From positions 5,952,001-6,016,000 of the forward strand of contig NZ_CP150300.1 in assembly GCF_037991315.1 (NCBI RefSeq): a stretch of DNA of 64,000 nucleotides, given 5' to 3'. This stretch comes from Paenibacillus sp. FSL H8-0079. Lineage in GTDB: Bacteria > Bacillota > Bacilli > Paenibacillales > Paenibacillaceae. Below the pieces are notes generated by a model. That model did no database searches. It was not told the origin of the DNA and saw nothing but the letters and a program-made list of their open reading frames with translations. The translations under genes were made by a program, and so were the position numbers. Positions 18,718 to 28,000 of this stretch are shown here, piece after piece (positions within the stretch are counted from its first letter, which is position 1; the number at the start of each line of letters is the position of its first letter).

Positions 18718-18871
18718 CTTTCGTTCCTCCTCATCCAGATTCAACTGTTTATTCCATGTATAGACCTCTTTATGTATTTCGGCAAAAAGGAAATATTTGA
18801 TTAGCAAATAGTTATAATATGTAAATCTGATTTTCTTTTTTCGTAATGCAGAGATATCCATAATACTTACT
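18718..18871. other. Leader region between group II intron and SLH protein gene
   Basis: AT-rich 154 bases between the intron 3' end and the GTG at 18717. It should contain the promoter of the SLH gene, but I cannot point to boxes with good spacing. Confidence 0.4.
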
Positions 18872-18909
18872 AGAGTAAAAGGCTGGGCAAAACCCAGCCC
18901 CTCCTCATC

Positions 18910-18942
18910 AAACCGTACGTGAGGTTTTCCCTCATACGGCTT
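18910..18942 (-). ncRNA. Group II intron domain V
   Basis: The 33-base hairpin carries the AGC triad at its 5' side, a four-base GAAA-like loop and a near-perfect stem, the hallmark catalytic domain of group II introns. It lies immediately before the domain VI hairpin. Confidence 0.82.
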
Positions 18943-18950
18943 TCCGATGT

Positions 18951-19046
18951 TCATCTTTCATGGGCATGCAGCATATTTGCTTTGGCCTCATGACCTAGTT
19001 TCCCCTATAAGAGTTGTTGAGTGTTTTCTAGCGTGTCGTTAGCCAT
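18951..19046 (-). pseudogene. Remnant of the group II intron reverse transcriptase (ltrA)
   Basis: The minus-strand frame starts ATG at 19046 and reads MANDTLENTQQLL, a stop, then GKLGHEAKANMLHAHER and a second stop. This matches the N-terminal pattern of LtrA proteins of Firmicute introns (MAND-LLE---QLQ-KL-EKAK). All polymerase, maturase and endonuclease parts are missing; intron domain V follows almost directly. Confidence 0.7.
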
Positions 19047-19591
19047 TTTGGCATTCACGAACTCGTACCTCTTGGTGAAACGTGAACAAAGTAGGGCTCC
19101 TTCCCTCCCGCAGGTTGTGTTGTCCTGCGTTCCCAGGTAGTATGAGCCCCTCGGACTCCCTTCCTGCTGTTCACTCACTTCACCTTCTGGCTTATAGAGT
19201 ACCACTTTACGGATTCATAAAAAAAAAAAATCCGTGCAGGGGAGGGTCTCCCCAGTTCACTACATCCTCTTTCAGACCATGCCGCTCCCCTTACGCCGGA
19301 GGATTCTTCGCTGTCGCTCCAAGTTCAAAACAGCTTCCCTGGCCTTCGTCCATCTACACGAGACTCGGCTTCCTCTTTTCCCTCTTGCAAGGCCTTTTTG
19401 ACGACGCGGCAGGATTCACTTGATGTTACGGCCTGGACTGTCGCTCGCCCTGTCTCTGACAGGTACTTTCGTCGATACGCTTTTACGCACAGATTTCTCC
19501 ATACGCAAGTATCCTAGCTACACGGGGCTTGGCCTCTCCCGCGACCGGATTTTCATCGGCTAGAAGATGCGTGCTTAGCTGGGCACGCTGC

Positions 19592-19634
19592 AAAAAAAAG
19601 AAGCTCATGATTCCTTTAAGGAATCATGGACTTC
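19592..19634 (-). terminator. metK terminator, adjacent to the group II intron
   Basis: Minus-strand stem GAAGTCCATGATTCC / GGAATCATGAGCTTC with loop TTAAA, followed by eight T. The intron starts a few bases after the T-run. Confidence 0.9.
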
Positions 19635-19654
19635 TACATGTGTTGGACCGAAGC

Positions 19655-20857
19655 TTACAGACCTGCTTGAGTTTTCAAAAGGTCTACTTTGTCCACTTGC
19701 TCCCAAGGTACATCCAGGTCTGTACGGCCAAAGTGACCGTAAGCAGCTGTTTGTTTGTAGATTGGACGACGCAGATCCAGCATACGGATGATGCCAGCCG
19801 GACGAAGATCGAAGTTGTTACGCACAAGCTCAACCAGTTTCTCTTCGCTGACTTTGCCAGTTCCATATGTATCCACGTTGATCGATACCGGGTTGGCTAC
19901 ACCAATCGCGTAAGCGAGCTGAATTTCTAACTTGTCTGCAAGACCTGCAGCAACAAGGTTTTTCGCTACGTAACGAGCCGCATATGCTGCGGAGCGGTCT
20001 ACTTTTGTCGGATCTTTACCAGAGAACGCACCACCGCCGTGACGTGCATAACCGCCGTAGGTATCTACGATGATTTTACGTCCCGTGAGGCCTGCATCTC
20101 CCTGAGGTCCGCCAATAACGAAACGTCCTGTTGGGTTAATGAAATATTTAGTCTGCTCATCCAGCAATTCAGCTGGAACGACGGGCAGAATTACATGTTC
20201 TTTGATGTCTTTTTGGATCTGCTCCAGCGTAGTCTCTTCAGCATGCTGAGTAGACACAACGATTGTATCCACACGTACCGGCTTGTCACCGTCGTATTCA
20301 ATCGTTACTTGAGTTTTACCATCTGGACGAAGATATTCCAAAGTACCGTTCTTACGCACTTCCGCCAGACGACGTGCGATACGGTGGGACAGTGCGATTG
20401 GCAAAGGCATAAGTTCCGGTGTTTCGTTCGTTGCAAAACCGAACATCAGACCTTGGTCACCTGCACCAATGTTTTCTGTTTCACGAGCGACTTGTTCCGG
20501 GTCACGGTTCTCAAGCGCTGCGTTCACGCCTTGGGCAATATCAGCGGACTGCTCATTCAGAGAAGTCAGAACTGCACAAGTGTTATAATCAAAACCAAAT
20601 TGGGCATTTGTGTACCCAATTTCCTTGATGGTATTACGAACGATGGACGGAATGTCCACATATTCAGACGCTGAGCTAATCTCACCGATAACAAGCACAA
20701 GGCCTGTGGCTACAGAAACTTCGCATGCTACACGAGCATTAGGATCATTCACCAGAAACGCGTCCAAAACGGCGTCTGAGATCTGATCGCAGATTTTATC
20801 CGGATGTCCTTCGGTTACAGACTCCGATGTAAATAGATGCCGGCCTTTAACAGACAT
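19655..20857 (-). CDS. metK: S-adenosylmethionine synthase
   Basis: Makes S-adenosylmethionine from methionine and ATP in the cytosol, the methyl donor of the cell. 400 aa, the usual length. Signatures: [20 protein letters not shown] near the N-terminus (catalytic His and Mg ligand), [10 protein letters not shown] and [19 protein letters not shown] (ATP-binding and P-loop-like regions). Start ATG at 20857 preceded by GGGAGG. A sigma-A promoter at 21060-21088 gives a leader of nearly 200 bases; I cannot find the conserved S-box (SAM-I) elements in it. Ends with a strong terminator. Confidence 0.97.
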   Translation of the reverse strand: MSVKGRHLFTSESVTEGHPDKICDQISDAVLDAFLVNDPNARVACEVSVATGLVLVIGEISSASEYVDIPSIVRNTIKEIGYTNAQFGFDYNTCAVLTSLNEQSADIAQGVNAALENRDPEQVARETENIGAGDQGLMFGFATNETPELMPLPIALSHRIARRLAEVRKNGTLEYLRPDGKTQVTIEYDGDKPVRVDTIVVSTQHAEETTLEQIQKDIKEHVILPVVPAELLDEQTKYFINPTGRFVIGGPQGDAGLTGRKIIVDTYGGYARHGGGAFSGKDPTKVDRSAAYAARYVAKNLVAAGLADKLEIQLAYAIGVANPVSINVDTYGTGKVSEEKLVELVRNNFDLRPAGIIRMLDLRRPIYKQTAAYGHFGRTDLDVPWEQVDKVDLLKTQAGL

Positions 20858-21018
20858 GAAGTTTCAACCTCCCATAACTAATAGTATGGCGATTGCCCGA
20901 ACAAAACATGACAGCGATTCGTTCACTGTACCCTCGAAGCTTTCCAACATGGAATAAGGACGCAGGGTCCGCAGTTACGAAGATAAGGATTTTTCAGGTA
21001 ATTGCCTCAAACGAAAAT

Positions 21019-21044
21019 CAACCTTTCCCTAGTGGAAAAGGTTG
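21019..21044 (-). promoter_or_regulatory. Hairpin in the metK leader
   Basis: Minus strand: CAACCTTTTCC pairs with GGAAAGGTTG around the loop ACTAG, followed by ATTTTCG, about ten bases after the predicted transcription start. It may be a weak attenuator or a 5' stabilising stem. Its role is unknown. Confidence 0.5.
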
Positions 21045-21059
21045 CATACCTCAAATGCC

Positions 21060-21088
21060 ATCTTAACGTATTTGTCAAGACGTGTCAA
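21060..21088 (-). promoter_or_regulatory. Sigma-A promoter of metK
   Basis: Minus strand: -35 TTGACA at 21083-21088, 17-base spacer, -10 TAAGAT at 21060-21065. The expected leader to the metK ATG is about 195 bases. Confidence 0.65.
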
Positions 21089-21112
21089 ACAAAATGGGGT
21101 AAGGAAAATGCC

Positions 21113-21385
21113 CTATAAGTGCTGCTCTGCCTGACGAATTAGCCTCTTGGTGATCTCTCCACCAACCGATCCATTCTCGCGGGAAGTCAGATGTCCCCAC
21201 CCTTTGTATTGCCCATAAGAGTGATCACTCAGTTCACCCAGTTCAGATCCAAACTCTGTATCCGCACCGGCCAAACCTCTGCGACCATAACCCACATCGA
21301 GGCCAAATTCTGCAGCGATCTCATACTTCATCTGATCCAACATTTGACGACTTTCGGGTACCACTTTGCGATTGCTTCTAGCCAT
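21113..21385 (-). CDS. Alpha/beta-type small acid-soluble spore protein
   Basis: 90 aa. SASPs coat spore DNA in the forespore and protect it, then are degraded at germination by the GPR protease. Family features: [20 protein letters not shown], which contains the GPR site (EIAAEFG), and the C-terminal [21 protein letters not shown]. The stretch between the two conserved halves ([20 protein letters not shown]) is longer and more acidic than in the short core SASPs, so this may be a divergent minor type. Start ATG at 21385 with GGAGGT nine bases upstream. Located just before metK; there is no clear terminator between them. Confidence 0.9.
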   Translation of the reverse strand: MARSNRKVVPESRQMLDQMKYEIAAEFGLDVGYGRRGLAGADTEFGSELGELSDHSYGQYKGWGHLTSRENGSVGGEITKRLIRQAEQHL

Positions 21386-21533
21386 GGTTCCTGCACCTCC
21401 GTTAATTGGTTGTGTACAGTTATAGAGTGAACAGGAACAAGGTTAGCTAGCCGTATTAATGTTTGTTAGAACTGGGTAATCTGAGCAAATGAAATGTATG
21501 ACTATTGAATAATTCCTTTAACAGATACAGAAC

Positions 21534-22136
21534 CTATTTCATAGTATATCCACCACGAACCATTACGGTTAGGCTATATTTGTTCCCTTCCAATACCGTA
21601 ATCCCCCGTCCATCCCTTGGGAAAGAGAGCAGGTGATTGGTCGGCGCTGCCTGTCCATTCGTCAGGTCAATCCCGTCCGTCAGATCAGCTACACCATTCG
21701 TACCTTCACTGACGATCACAGCTTTGCCGCTACGTACGATGAACTCCGCGCCAGATAACCCGATCAGCTGTTGACCCGGCTTCACAGTTACAATCTCAAT
21801 GGCATCAGAAGCGCCTGAGACTAGTGGAGGAAGGGATGTATCTCCACCTGTGCTACCTGAGTTCCCGGTTCCCGTAGAGCCTGTATTGTTACCATTTCCT
21901 GCATTGCTGTCTGTTCCCGTACTGGTACTACCGCTTCCCGTCGGAATCTTACCGCCCAAAGCCTGTTGGATCTGCTGATCTACATAACTCTTCGTTACAA
22001 CTGGATCATCCGCTGTACCTGGTTGGCTGGTGCCTGCTCCAATGGCTGTATTGCTATATACCGACCCAACCCACACGCCAACACCAATCGCGAGCGCAGC
22101 AAGGGATACTTTCATATAAGGTTTCATGTGAATCAT
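21534..22136 (-). CDS. Exported low-complexity protein of unknown function
   Basis: 200 aa. A membrane-spanning or signal segment (VSLAALAIGVGVWVGSVY) is followed by a Gly/Ser/Thr-rich disordered linker at ~70-100 (TGSTGTGNSGSTGGD) and a compact C-terminal part (VKPGQQLIGLSGAEFIVRSG) without a recognised family. The linker suggests a surface anchor or spacer. GAGGAGG lies close to the first ATG at 22136 and 12 bases from an ATG at 22127; either could be used. It sits behind the 867-aa secreted protein, separated by that gene's terminator. Confidence 0.65.
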   Translation of the reverse strand: MIHMKPYMKVSLAALAIGVGVWVGSVYSNTAIGAGTSQPGTADDPVVTKSYVDQQIQQALGGKIPTGSGSTSTGTDSNAGNGNNTGSTGTGNSGSTGGDTSLPPLVSGASDAIEIVTVKPGQQLIGLSGAEFIVRSGKAVIVSEGTNGVADLTDGIDLTNGQAAPTNHLLSFPRDGRGITVLEGNKYSLTVMVRGGYTMK

Positions 22137-22189
22137 TTTCCTCCTCTGGTAATCTATTAACTTTAACTATAGAGAAAAAAACGCCATGG

Positions 22190-22228
22190 GACAAGCAAAA
22201 CCTCGTTTCCGTTGGGGGAAACGAGGTT
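22190..22228 (-). terminator. Terminator of the 867-aa secreted protein gene
   Basis: Minus-strand stem AACCTCGTTTCC / GGAAACGAGGTT around CCCAAC, followed by TTGCTTGT. Eighteen bases behind the stop; the T-run is poor but the stem is perfect over 12 bp. Confidence 0.8.
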
Positions 22229-22246
22229 CGGTATTATTGATTTACG

Positions 22247-24850
22247 TTATCTTCCAATTACAGATGAATCTGTTTCCAGATCTTCCAATGGAAGTTTAGA
22301 AGAATCATAGCTATACGTTTGGGCTGCTAATAGAAGTTTTTGTCCTTGGAACTGATCGAACAATTCAACTTTATATGTGCCACCTCTACGTTTGTTAAAT
22401 ATCGTATCATCAATATTCCAGCTTACACTTTGATTTAGTCCTACTTTTAGGTCAGTATCCAGTGAGAGTTCTTTCTCAAAGACTTTACCCGTATAGTCTG
22501 TAATCGCGAGAATTAACTTATGGCCTGTTTCTCCGCTATCAGTCTCTCCATCACGCGTCAGAGAATATATCATTTCTACTTGGAGCGCAGTAGAGCCATT
22601 CAGATAAGCCTTAATATTACTGCCTGAGAACGTGAATGGATAGAGATCGATATTGTTTAAAGATCCTTGCACTACTAATTGTTTCGGCTGAACCTCGAAT
22701 GCTGTTGCATTAACAAAAGCTGTAGGTTCACCTTCACCAGATACAAATTTATTATCCGCAACACCTTCACCAATAATTAAGCGCATTTCAGAAGAAGCTG
22801 TCACACTCTTAGGAACTTTCGCCCAGAATGTAACTACACTCTTCTGTCCTGGTCCAGGTACTCGATCAGCTTGCTTGGCTGTAGCCTTATAGTACTGACC
22901 ATCAGAAGTTTTATAATAGCCTACCAGCTTCGCAAGACCATTCTGACGTAAGGATTTATTAGTCATTTCAAACTCTGTGTATACGATATCCGTTGAAGCA
23001 CCAGGGTAGATATAGGTTCTACGTACCCCTAACTCTGTTTCTTTATCTTTACCACCGACAATGAATTTCTTGCCTGCGGCTACATTAGCCAAAGGTTGGA
23101 TCAATCCAGACGTAGTTAGGGTAATCCAATCATTAGTCTCTTCCTCACTAACTTTTTCTAGTAGAGTGACTTCCAATCTACTCATATTTAACTCCGTTGG
23201 AATTTTGGTTAGAAGGTAGGCTTCTGTGGTCATTCCAGGTCCTAATAATTTTCCACCTTGCGCACGAATGAGCTTCGTATCTCCATCAATACGAGCAGAA
23301 TCAATCGTAAACATAGCTTCTAATTCAGGTAATTGTACCGTTTTTTTTGATGCATTTCGAATCGTTACTTTTGCCGCTACGATATCACTATCTGTCCAAG
23401 GAAGACGCTGTAGAGATCCTACAGATACACCGAACATCCCTTTGCTATTTTTAATAACCGTTTCAGTCGTTAGCCCATCTCCACTAACAACTGACTCAGG
23501 AATAGCATAGATACCAACCGGGTAGGAGAATACTAAGCTCTTAGCATCGCTGTTAGTCTCCTTGCTATCATCCTCTGCACGAGGTGTCATCACATATAAC
23601 TTAATCTTGTTTATATCACCATCACCCTGAAGAGTTGATAATAATTTAACAGACTTACTTGCTCCAGGTTTAAGTTTGAGGGCATCAAAAGCCTTAGTTT
23701 CAATAGGATAGGAAGTGCCATCTTCTGTTCGAATCTCCAAAGAATACTTTGGAATAGTTACTTCTTTCTTGCCTTCGTTCTTGATCAGAAACTGCATTGT
23801 AAGATCATACTCGTTATCCTCTGTTCGCACGCGAGCAGATTCTATCAATGTAGATACACGCTGGCCATTAATGGATATAATATTAGGTTGATTCGCTGCA
23901 GTCTGTACATTTGACTGACTAGCTTCAGGCAACTGCAACGCAGCTACTGGTAAAGCGGTCTTCTCTTCTCCTTGTTCTTCTACCAGCAACAACTCTGAAT
24001 TCTGTAGCTTCAAAGAAATAGGAAGGGAAGCCAGCAATCCCAACGTTTTATTCGCTTGTGCCTGAACACTGACAGATGAACTGTCTTTGTCTGGAGTGAG
24101 TGGATAATTCGTACCACTTGGCGTTCGCAAAATCCACTTAATGTTCGGATTATCCAACATTTTATAACTGATATTGTTCAAATTCACTCCGACTTTAACA
24201 TATTGATTCTTATCTTCTCCTGGGTATACTTTAATGCCAGATACCTTTACTTTCACAGCTGAATCACTCAAACGAACCGTCTTCGTTTTACCAACAGGAG
24301 TGGTGATGCTATAGGAAGAAGGGATATTGAATTTCCCCAAAGTGCTTTCATAATTAGGCTTACTAAAATCCCATTTAACAATCAGGAAGTTTAAATCACT
24401 TAATTTTACTTCCCGTCCTACTTTCATCACATAAGTTAGATCTACAGTAGAACCTGGTGCTACTGTCTTCTTCTCTTGATCCTTAGCAATTAATTTAGGA
24501 GAAAAACTTGTTCCACCCTTAGTTTTCACTTTACTCCAGTAATCTAACATCATTAATGGGGCGCTATCATTGTTTTTATAGGTTAATGTATACGTTACTG
24601 TGTTTCCATCATCTTGAGACAAAATATTTACATCCGTTAACTTCACTGAACTGCGAGCAGTCACTTTAACAGCTGGCACATTAGACAGAGTATGTACTAT
24701 CTTGGTTGGTGTAGGTGTCTGTTGTTTTTTTGTAGTATCGCTACTCCCACTCTTCGTAGCAGTTGAATCGGCTGCAAAAACAGCTTCTCCGCTTGCGGTA
24801 ATCAACATTGCACCAGATAACAGAGTTGTAATGACCTTTCTATATTTCAA
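22247..24850 (-). CDS. Large secreted protein of unknown function
   Basis: About 867 aa. The signal peptide MKYRKVITTLLSGAMLITASGEAVFAAD is followed by a Thr/Ser/Lys-rich linker and then mostly beta-strand sequence throughout. Two regions repeat a similar pattern (NNDSAPLMMLDYWSKV..., KNEGKKEVTIPKYSLEIRTEDGTSYPI), which looks like Ig-like or DUF4352-like beta sandwiches. No SLH, sortase or catalytic motif is visible. The initial ATG at 24865 overlaps the ribosome site GGGAGG, so I use the TTG at 24850, seven bases behind it. It lies between two SLH protein genes and is likely a cell-envelope component. Confidence 0.75.
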   Translation of the reverse strand: MKYRKVITTLLSGAMLITASGEAVFAADSTATKSGSSDTTKKQQTPTPTKIVHTLSNVPAVKVTARSSVKLTDVNILSQDDGNTVTYTLTYKNNDSAPLMMLDYWSKVKTKGGTSFSPKLIAKDQEKKTVAPGSTVDLTYVMKVGREVKLSDLNFLIVKWDFSKPNYESTLGKFNIPSSYSITTPVGKTKTVRLSDSAVKVKVSGIKVYPGEDKNQYVKVGVNLNNISYKMLDNPNIKWILRTPSGTNYPLTPDKDSSSVSVQAQANKTLGLLASLPISLKLQNSELLLVEEQGEEKTALPVAALQLPEASQSNVQTAANQPNIISINGQRVSTLIESARVRTEDNEYDLTMQFLIKNEGKKEVTIPKYSLEIRTEDGTSYPIETKAFDALKLKPGASKSVKLLSTLQGDGDINKIKLYVMTPRAEDDSKETNSDAKSLVFSYPVGIYAIPESVVSGDGLTTETVIKNSKGMFGVSVGSLQRLPWTDSDIVAAKVTIRNASKKTVQLPELEAMFTIDSARIDGDTKLIRAQGGKLLGPGMTTEAYLLTKIPTELNMSRLEVTLLEKVSEEETNDWITLTTSGLIQPLANVAAGKKFIVGGKDKETELGVRRTYIYPGASTDIVYTEFEMTNKSLRQNGLAKLVGYYKTSDGQYYKATAKQADRVPGPGQKSVVTFWAKVPKSVTASSEMRLIIGEGVADNKFVSGEGEPTAFVNATAFEVQPKQLVVQGSLNNIDLYPFTFSGSNIKAYLNGSTALQVEMIYSLTRDGETDSGETGHKLILAITDYTGKVFEKELSLDTDLKVGLNQSVSWNIDDTIFNKRRGGTYKVELFDQFQGQKLLLAAQTYSYDSSKLPLEDLETDSSVIGR

Positions 24851-25026
24851 TTTCAAACCTCCCATAAATTGCTTGTCGCATTTATAGTATAGACGATTTA
24901 ACCTCCAATAAAGTTACGATGTTGTTGGTTTTGATTCAATCAATTGAAGTTAAATTTCAGCTACAGATCTTAACTCAGAATTACAAACAAACAATGTAAT
25001 ATATCATTAATGATACTTCCTATTCA

Positions 25027-25061
25027 TAAAAAAAAGCTCAAGAGCTAATGCTCTTGAGCTT
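25027..25061 (-). terminator. S-layer gene terminator, possibly bidirectional
   Basis: Perfect 12-bp stem aagctcaagagc / gctcttgagctt around taat, with eight T on the minus strand. It stands 12 bases behind the stop of the S-layer gene. Confidence 0.9.
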
Positions 25062-25072
25062 CCTTTTAAATA

Positions 25073-28000
25073 TTAGTTAGCTACTGTATAAGTTTTAGTA
25101 ACACTCGTATCTTGAGCAGTTACAACAATTTTATCTGTAGCAACTACTGTATCTGTGTTTATTTTAGCAACATTAGAAGCATCAGTTACAACGAAGTTTG
25201 CTCCTGTTGAAGCTTCAAGAGCAGCTCTTACATCAGCTACAGTATCGCCAACTGGTACTGTAACAGTGTTACCAGTTACAGCATAGCCTGTAGCACCTGC
25301 TTTAACTGAAACAGTTGCAGTAGTGCTAGCAGCATCTACAGTTACTGTATAAGTTTTAGTAGCGCCATTTGAGGATTCAACTTTTACTTTAAAACCAGAT
25401 ACTACTGTATCAGCTCCAATAGTAGATGAATCATCAGCTTTAACTACTTCAACAGAAGCTCCTGTTTTTTCAGTCAGGTTAGTTGTAAGTTGAGCTACAG
25501 TAGTAGCAAAAGCAACATCTGTAATAGTGTTAGCAGTAGAGTTAACTGTATATACAGTAGATGTTACAGTTGCATCAGCTTCTGGAGCCAATACATTCAA
25601 TGCACTAACATTAGCTACGTCAGTTGCAGAGAATTTAATTTTGTTCGCACCAGCGTAACCGGAAGTAGCGACACCTTGTTTGTCAAAGATATAAACAGCA
25701 TTGTCGTTAGTAGCAACAGTTACTTTTTGAGCATCAGCCAGTGGCTTAGTGATAGTAAGCTCAACAATGCTCTCATTTGAAGGCAGGATTACTGCAGTGT
25801 AATCAACACCTGGGTTCAAAGTTGTATCTTGGTTCAAACCAGTTTTAACTACGAAGTTTGCAGCAATTTGAGCTTGTGTCAAAGTTGTAGTAAGTTCTTC
25901 ATTAAATTTGATTTGGATTTTGTTATTTGCAGTTGCAACAACTGGTTGAGTTGCGATCAGTTCTGGTGCAACGCCATCTTTTACAGTGATACCAGCAACA
26001 GCTGCTGGAGCAATTTTGTTACCCAACAGATCCAAAGATCTAATATCGTCAGCAGCTACAGTTGTAAGTTTCACGTTAACAGCAGCAGGCAGATCAGAAG
26101 CCAAAGTCAAAGTAACTTCGCCTTTACCGTCTACTGTTTCGTAAGAAGCAGAAGTCGGTTGAACTCCGTCTACACGGAAGTCAGAAGCATACACTACTTG
26201 CAATGGACGATCCAAAACAACTTTAACTTTGTTCTTAGCTGTTGCTTTCACTTCAGAAGTTTCGATTTTAGCAGCAGTGCTACCCCATGCAGCATCACCT
26301 ACGAATACTTCTTTAGTAAGGCCAGACAATTTATTTCCGTTTACGTCAGAAACCAAAGTCACTTTGAAGCCAGTGATGTTAGCACCGCTCAAAAGATTTT
26401 GACCATCATATTTTGCATCAGCTGGAACATTGATAATTACGCCTTTGTTGTCATAAGTCGGTTGGAAAGTAGTTCCAGTCGGGAGCAAATACCAGCTACC
26501 TCCTGTAGAACCTGTTCCTCCAACTTTTACCATGTAACGATCGGATTTCAAGATAGAATATTCACCATCAAGAGCCATCGATTTGTTAAATACAACTTGA
26601 ACTTTAGTTCCTTCAGTAGTGTTTTGGGAAACAGCTACATTAGATACAGATGGAGCAGATACTTGTGGTGCAGTGATTGTGAAAGTTTGTGGAATGATTT
26701 TGTTGTTCAACGCAGTGTTGTCAACTACATTCTTCACTTCTACAGTGTATGCTGTACCTTCAGTAAGTGCGTTGGACAGAGTAACTGTCAACGTGTTTGT
26801 AGCATTCGCTTTAGTAACAGCACCAGCAGCTACTGATACGATTTCACCTTTGGAGTTTTTAACTACCAAATTGTTTGAATTGCTAACACTGAATTGGCTA
26901 GTAGCAATAGATTTATTGAACTTAACATCTAGTTTTCTGACAGAATCAGTTGTGAAGTTACCATATTGATCTGTTGCTGGTTGCAGAGAAGAAATCTCTG
27001 GACGAGTAACATCAACTGTTGCATTCACAGTAGTGCTCAATTTAGAAGCAGCGTTTCCGAACAAGTCACTTACGGACTCAACATACAAAGTTGTATCTCT
27101 AGCAGGAAGCTTGTTGCTATCGAAAATAATTTTGTAAGTTGTAAATGTGGAATCAGTTGCTTCTACGCTAGTTGCAACATGTTTAGTTGTTCCAGCGTTA
27201 TCAGACCAGTAGATGTTAGCTGCTTTCACAGTGTCTTGGTCTACAGCTTCGTTGAATTTAACTGTTGCTGCATCCAAAGTTGCACTTTCAACAGTGAACG
27301 ATGCTGGTGCAGTAGTATCTTCAGCTACAGTGATGTCTTTATCAAGGTAGTTGATGATTGTCATGTTAGCATAATCTTGTACACCAGAGATGGAGATTTT
27401 GTGAGCTCCAGCTTTCAAACGGCTGTACAAAGTGATTGTAGCTGTTTTACCATCTTTAGCAAGTTTGATCTCGCCGTTAGTTACAAAACCATCGATTTTG
27501 TAGTTCAAACGAGTTTCAGCACTTGCAACTTTAACTGGCTCGCTGAATTTAACGTTGATTACTTTGTTACCAAGAACTTCTACGGAAGAAACTTCAGGTA
27601 CAGTTACATCCAGAGCAGAGAAATCAAATGTTGCAGCAGTGATGTTGCTGAAGCCACTAACAGTCAATTTATAAGTTCTTTGGTTAGTCAATGTAGGACC
27701 ATCGTTGTTCAAACTGATCAAAACGGATTTTTTGTCTGCTTGCAATGTTGCTGTAGAAGCAGCATTCAAAGTAGCGTCATCCAATTTGTAGTTTGTGATT
27801 TTTTCAGCTTCTTCTTCTTTCAGATCTCCGTCAAATGTAACGAGGATTTCTTTAAGATTGTTAGCAGTTACTTTTTCAACTTTAGTCGCTGCAGTTACTA
27901 CATAAGTAACTTTCTCAGTGAACTCTTTATCTTTGTAAGTGAATTTCACTTCAGTTTCTTTGTTAGCTTCAAGAGCTGTATCCAAAGTTACTTTAACAGT

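Larger units (their letters stand above)
18872..19586 (-). mobile_element. Group II intron (class C-like), ORF deleted
   Basis: Minus-strand element of about 715 bases. It begins at GTGCCCAGC, six bases after the T-run of the metK terminator. Near its end it has a typical domain V hairpin at 18910-18942 (AGC catalytic triad, stem CCGTATGAGG / CCTCACGTACGG, GAAA-type loop) and a domain VI hairpin at 18871-18908 (GGCTGGG / CCCAGCC with an unpaired A in TTTTACTC). Inserting just behind an intrinsic terminator is the habit of bacterial class C introns. Only the first codons of the reverse transcriptase remain. Boundaries are estimates of a few bases. Confidence 0.82.

Noticed and set aside
19082..19423. 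A 113-aa plus-strand frame in the group II intron
   Set aside because: It has no ribosome site and lies antisense to intron RNA; such frames are a known artefact of intron sequence.
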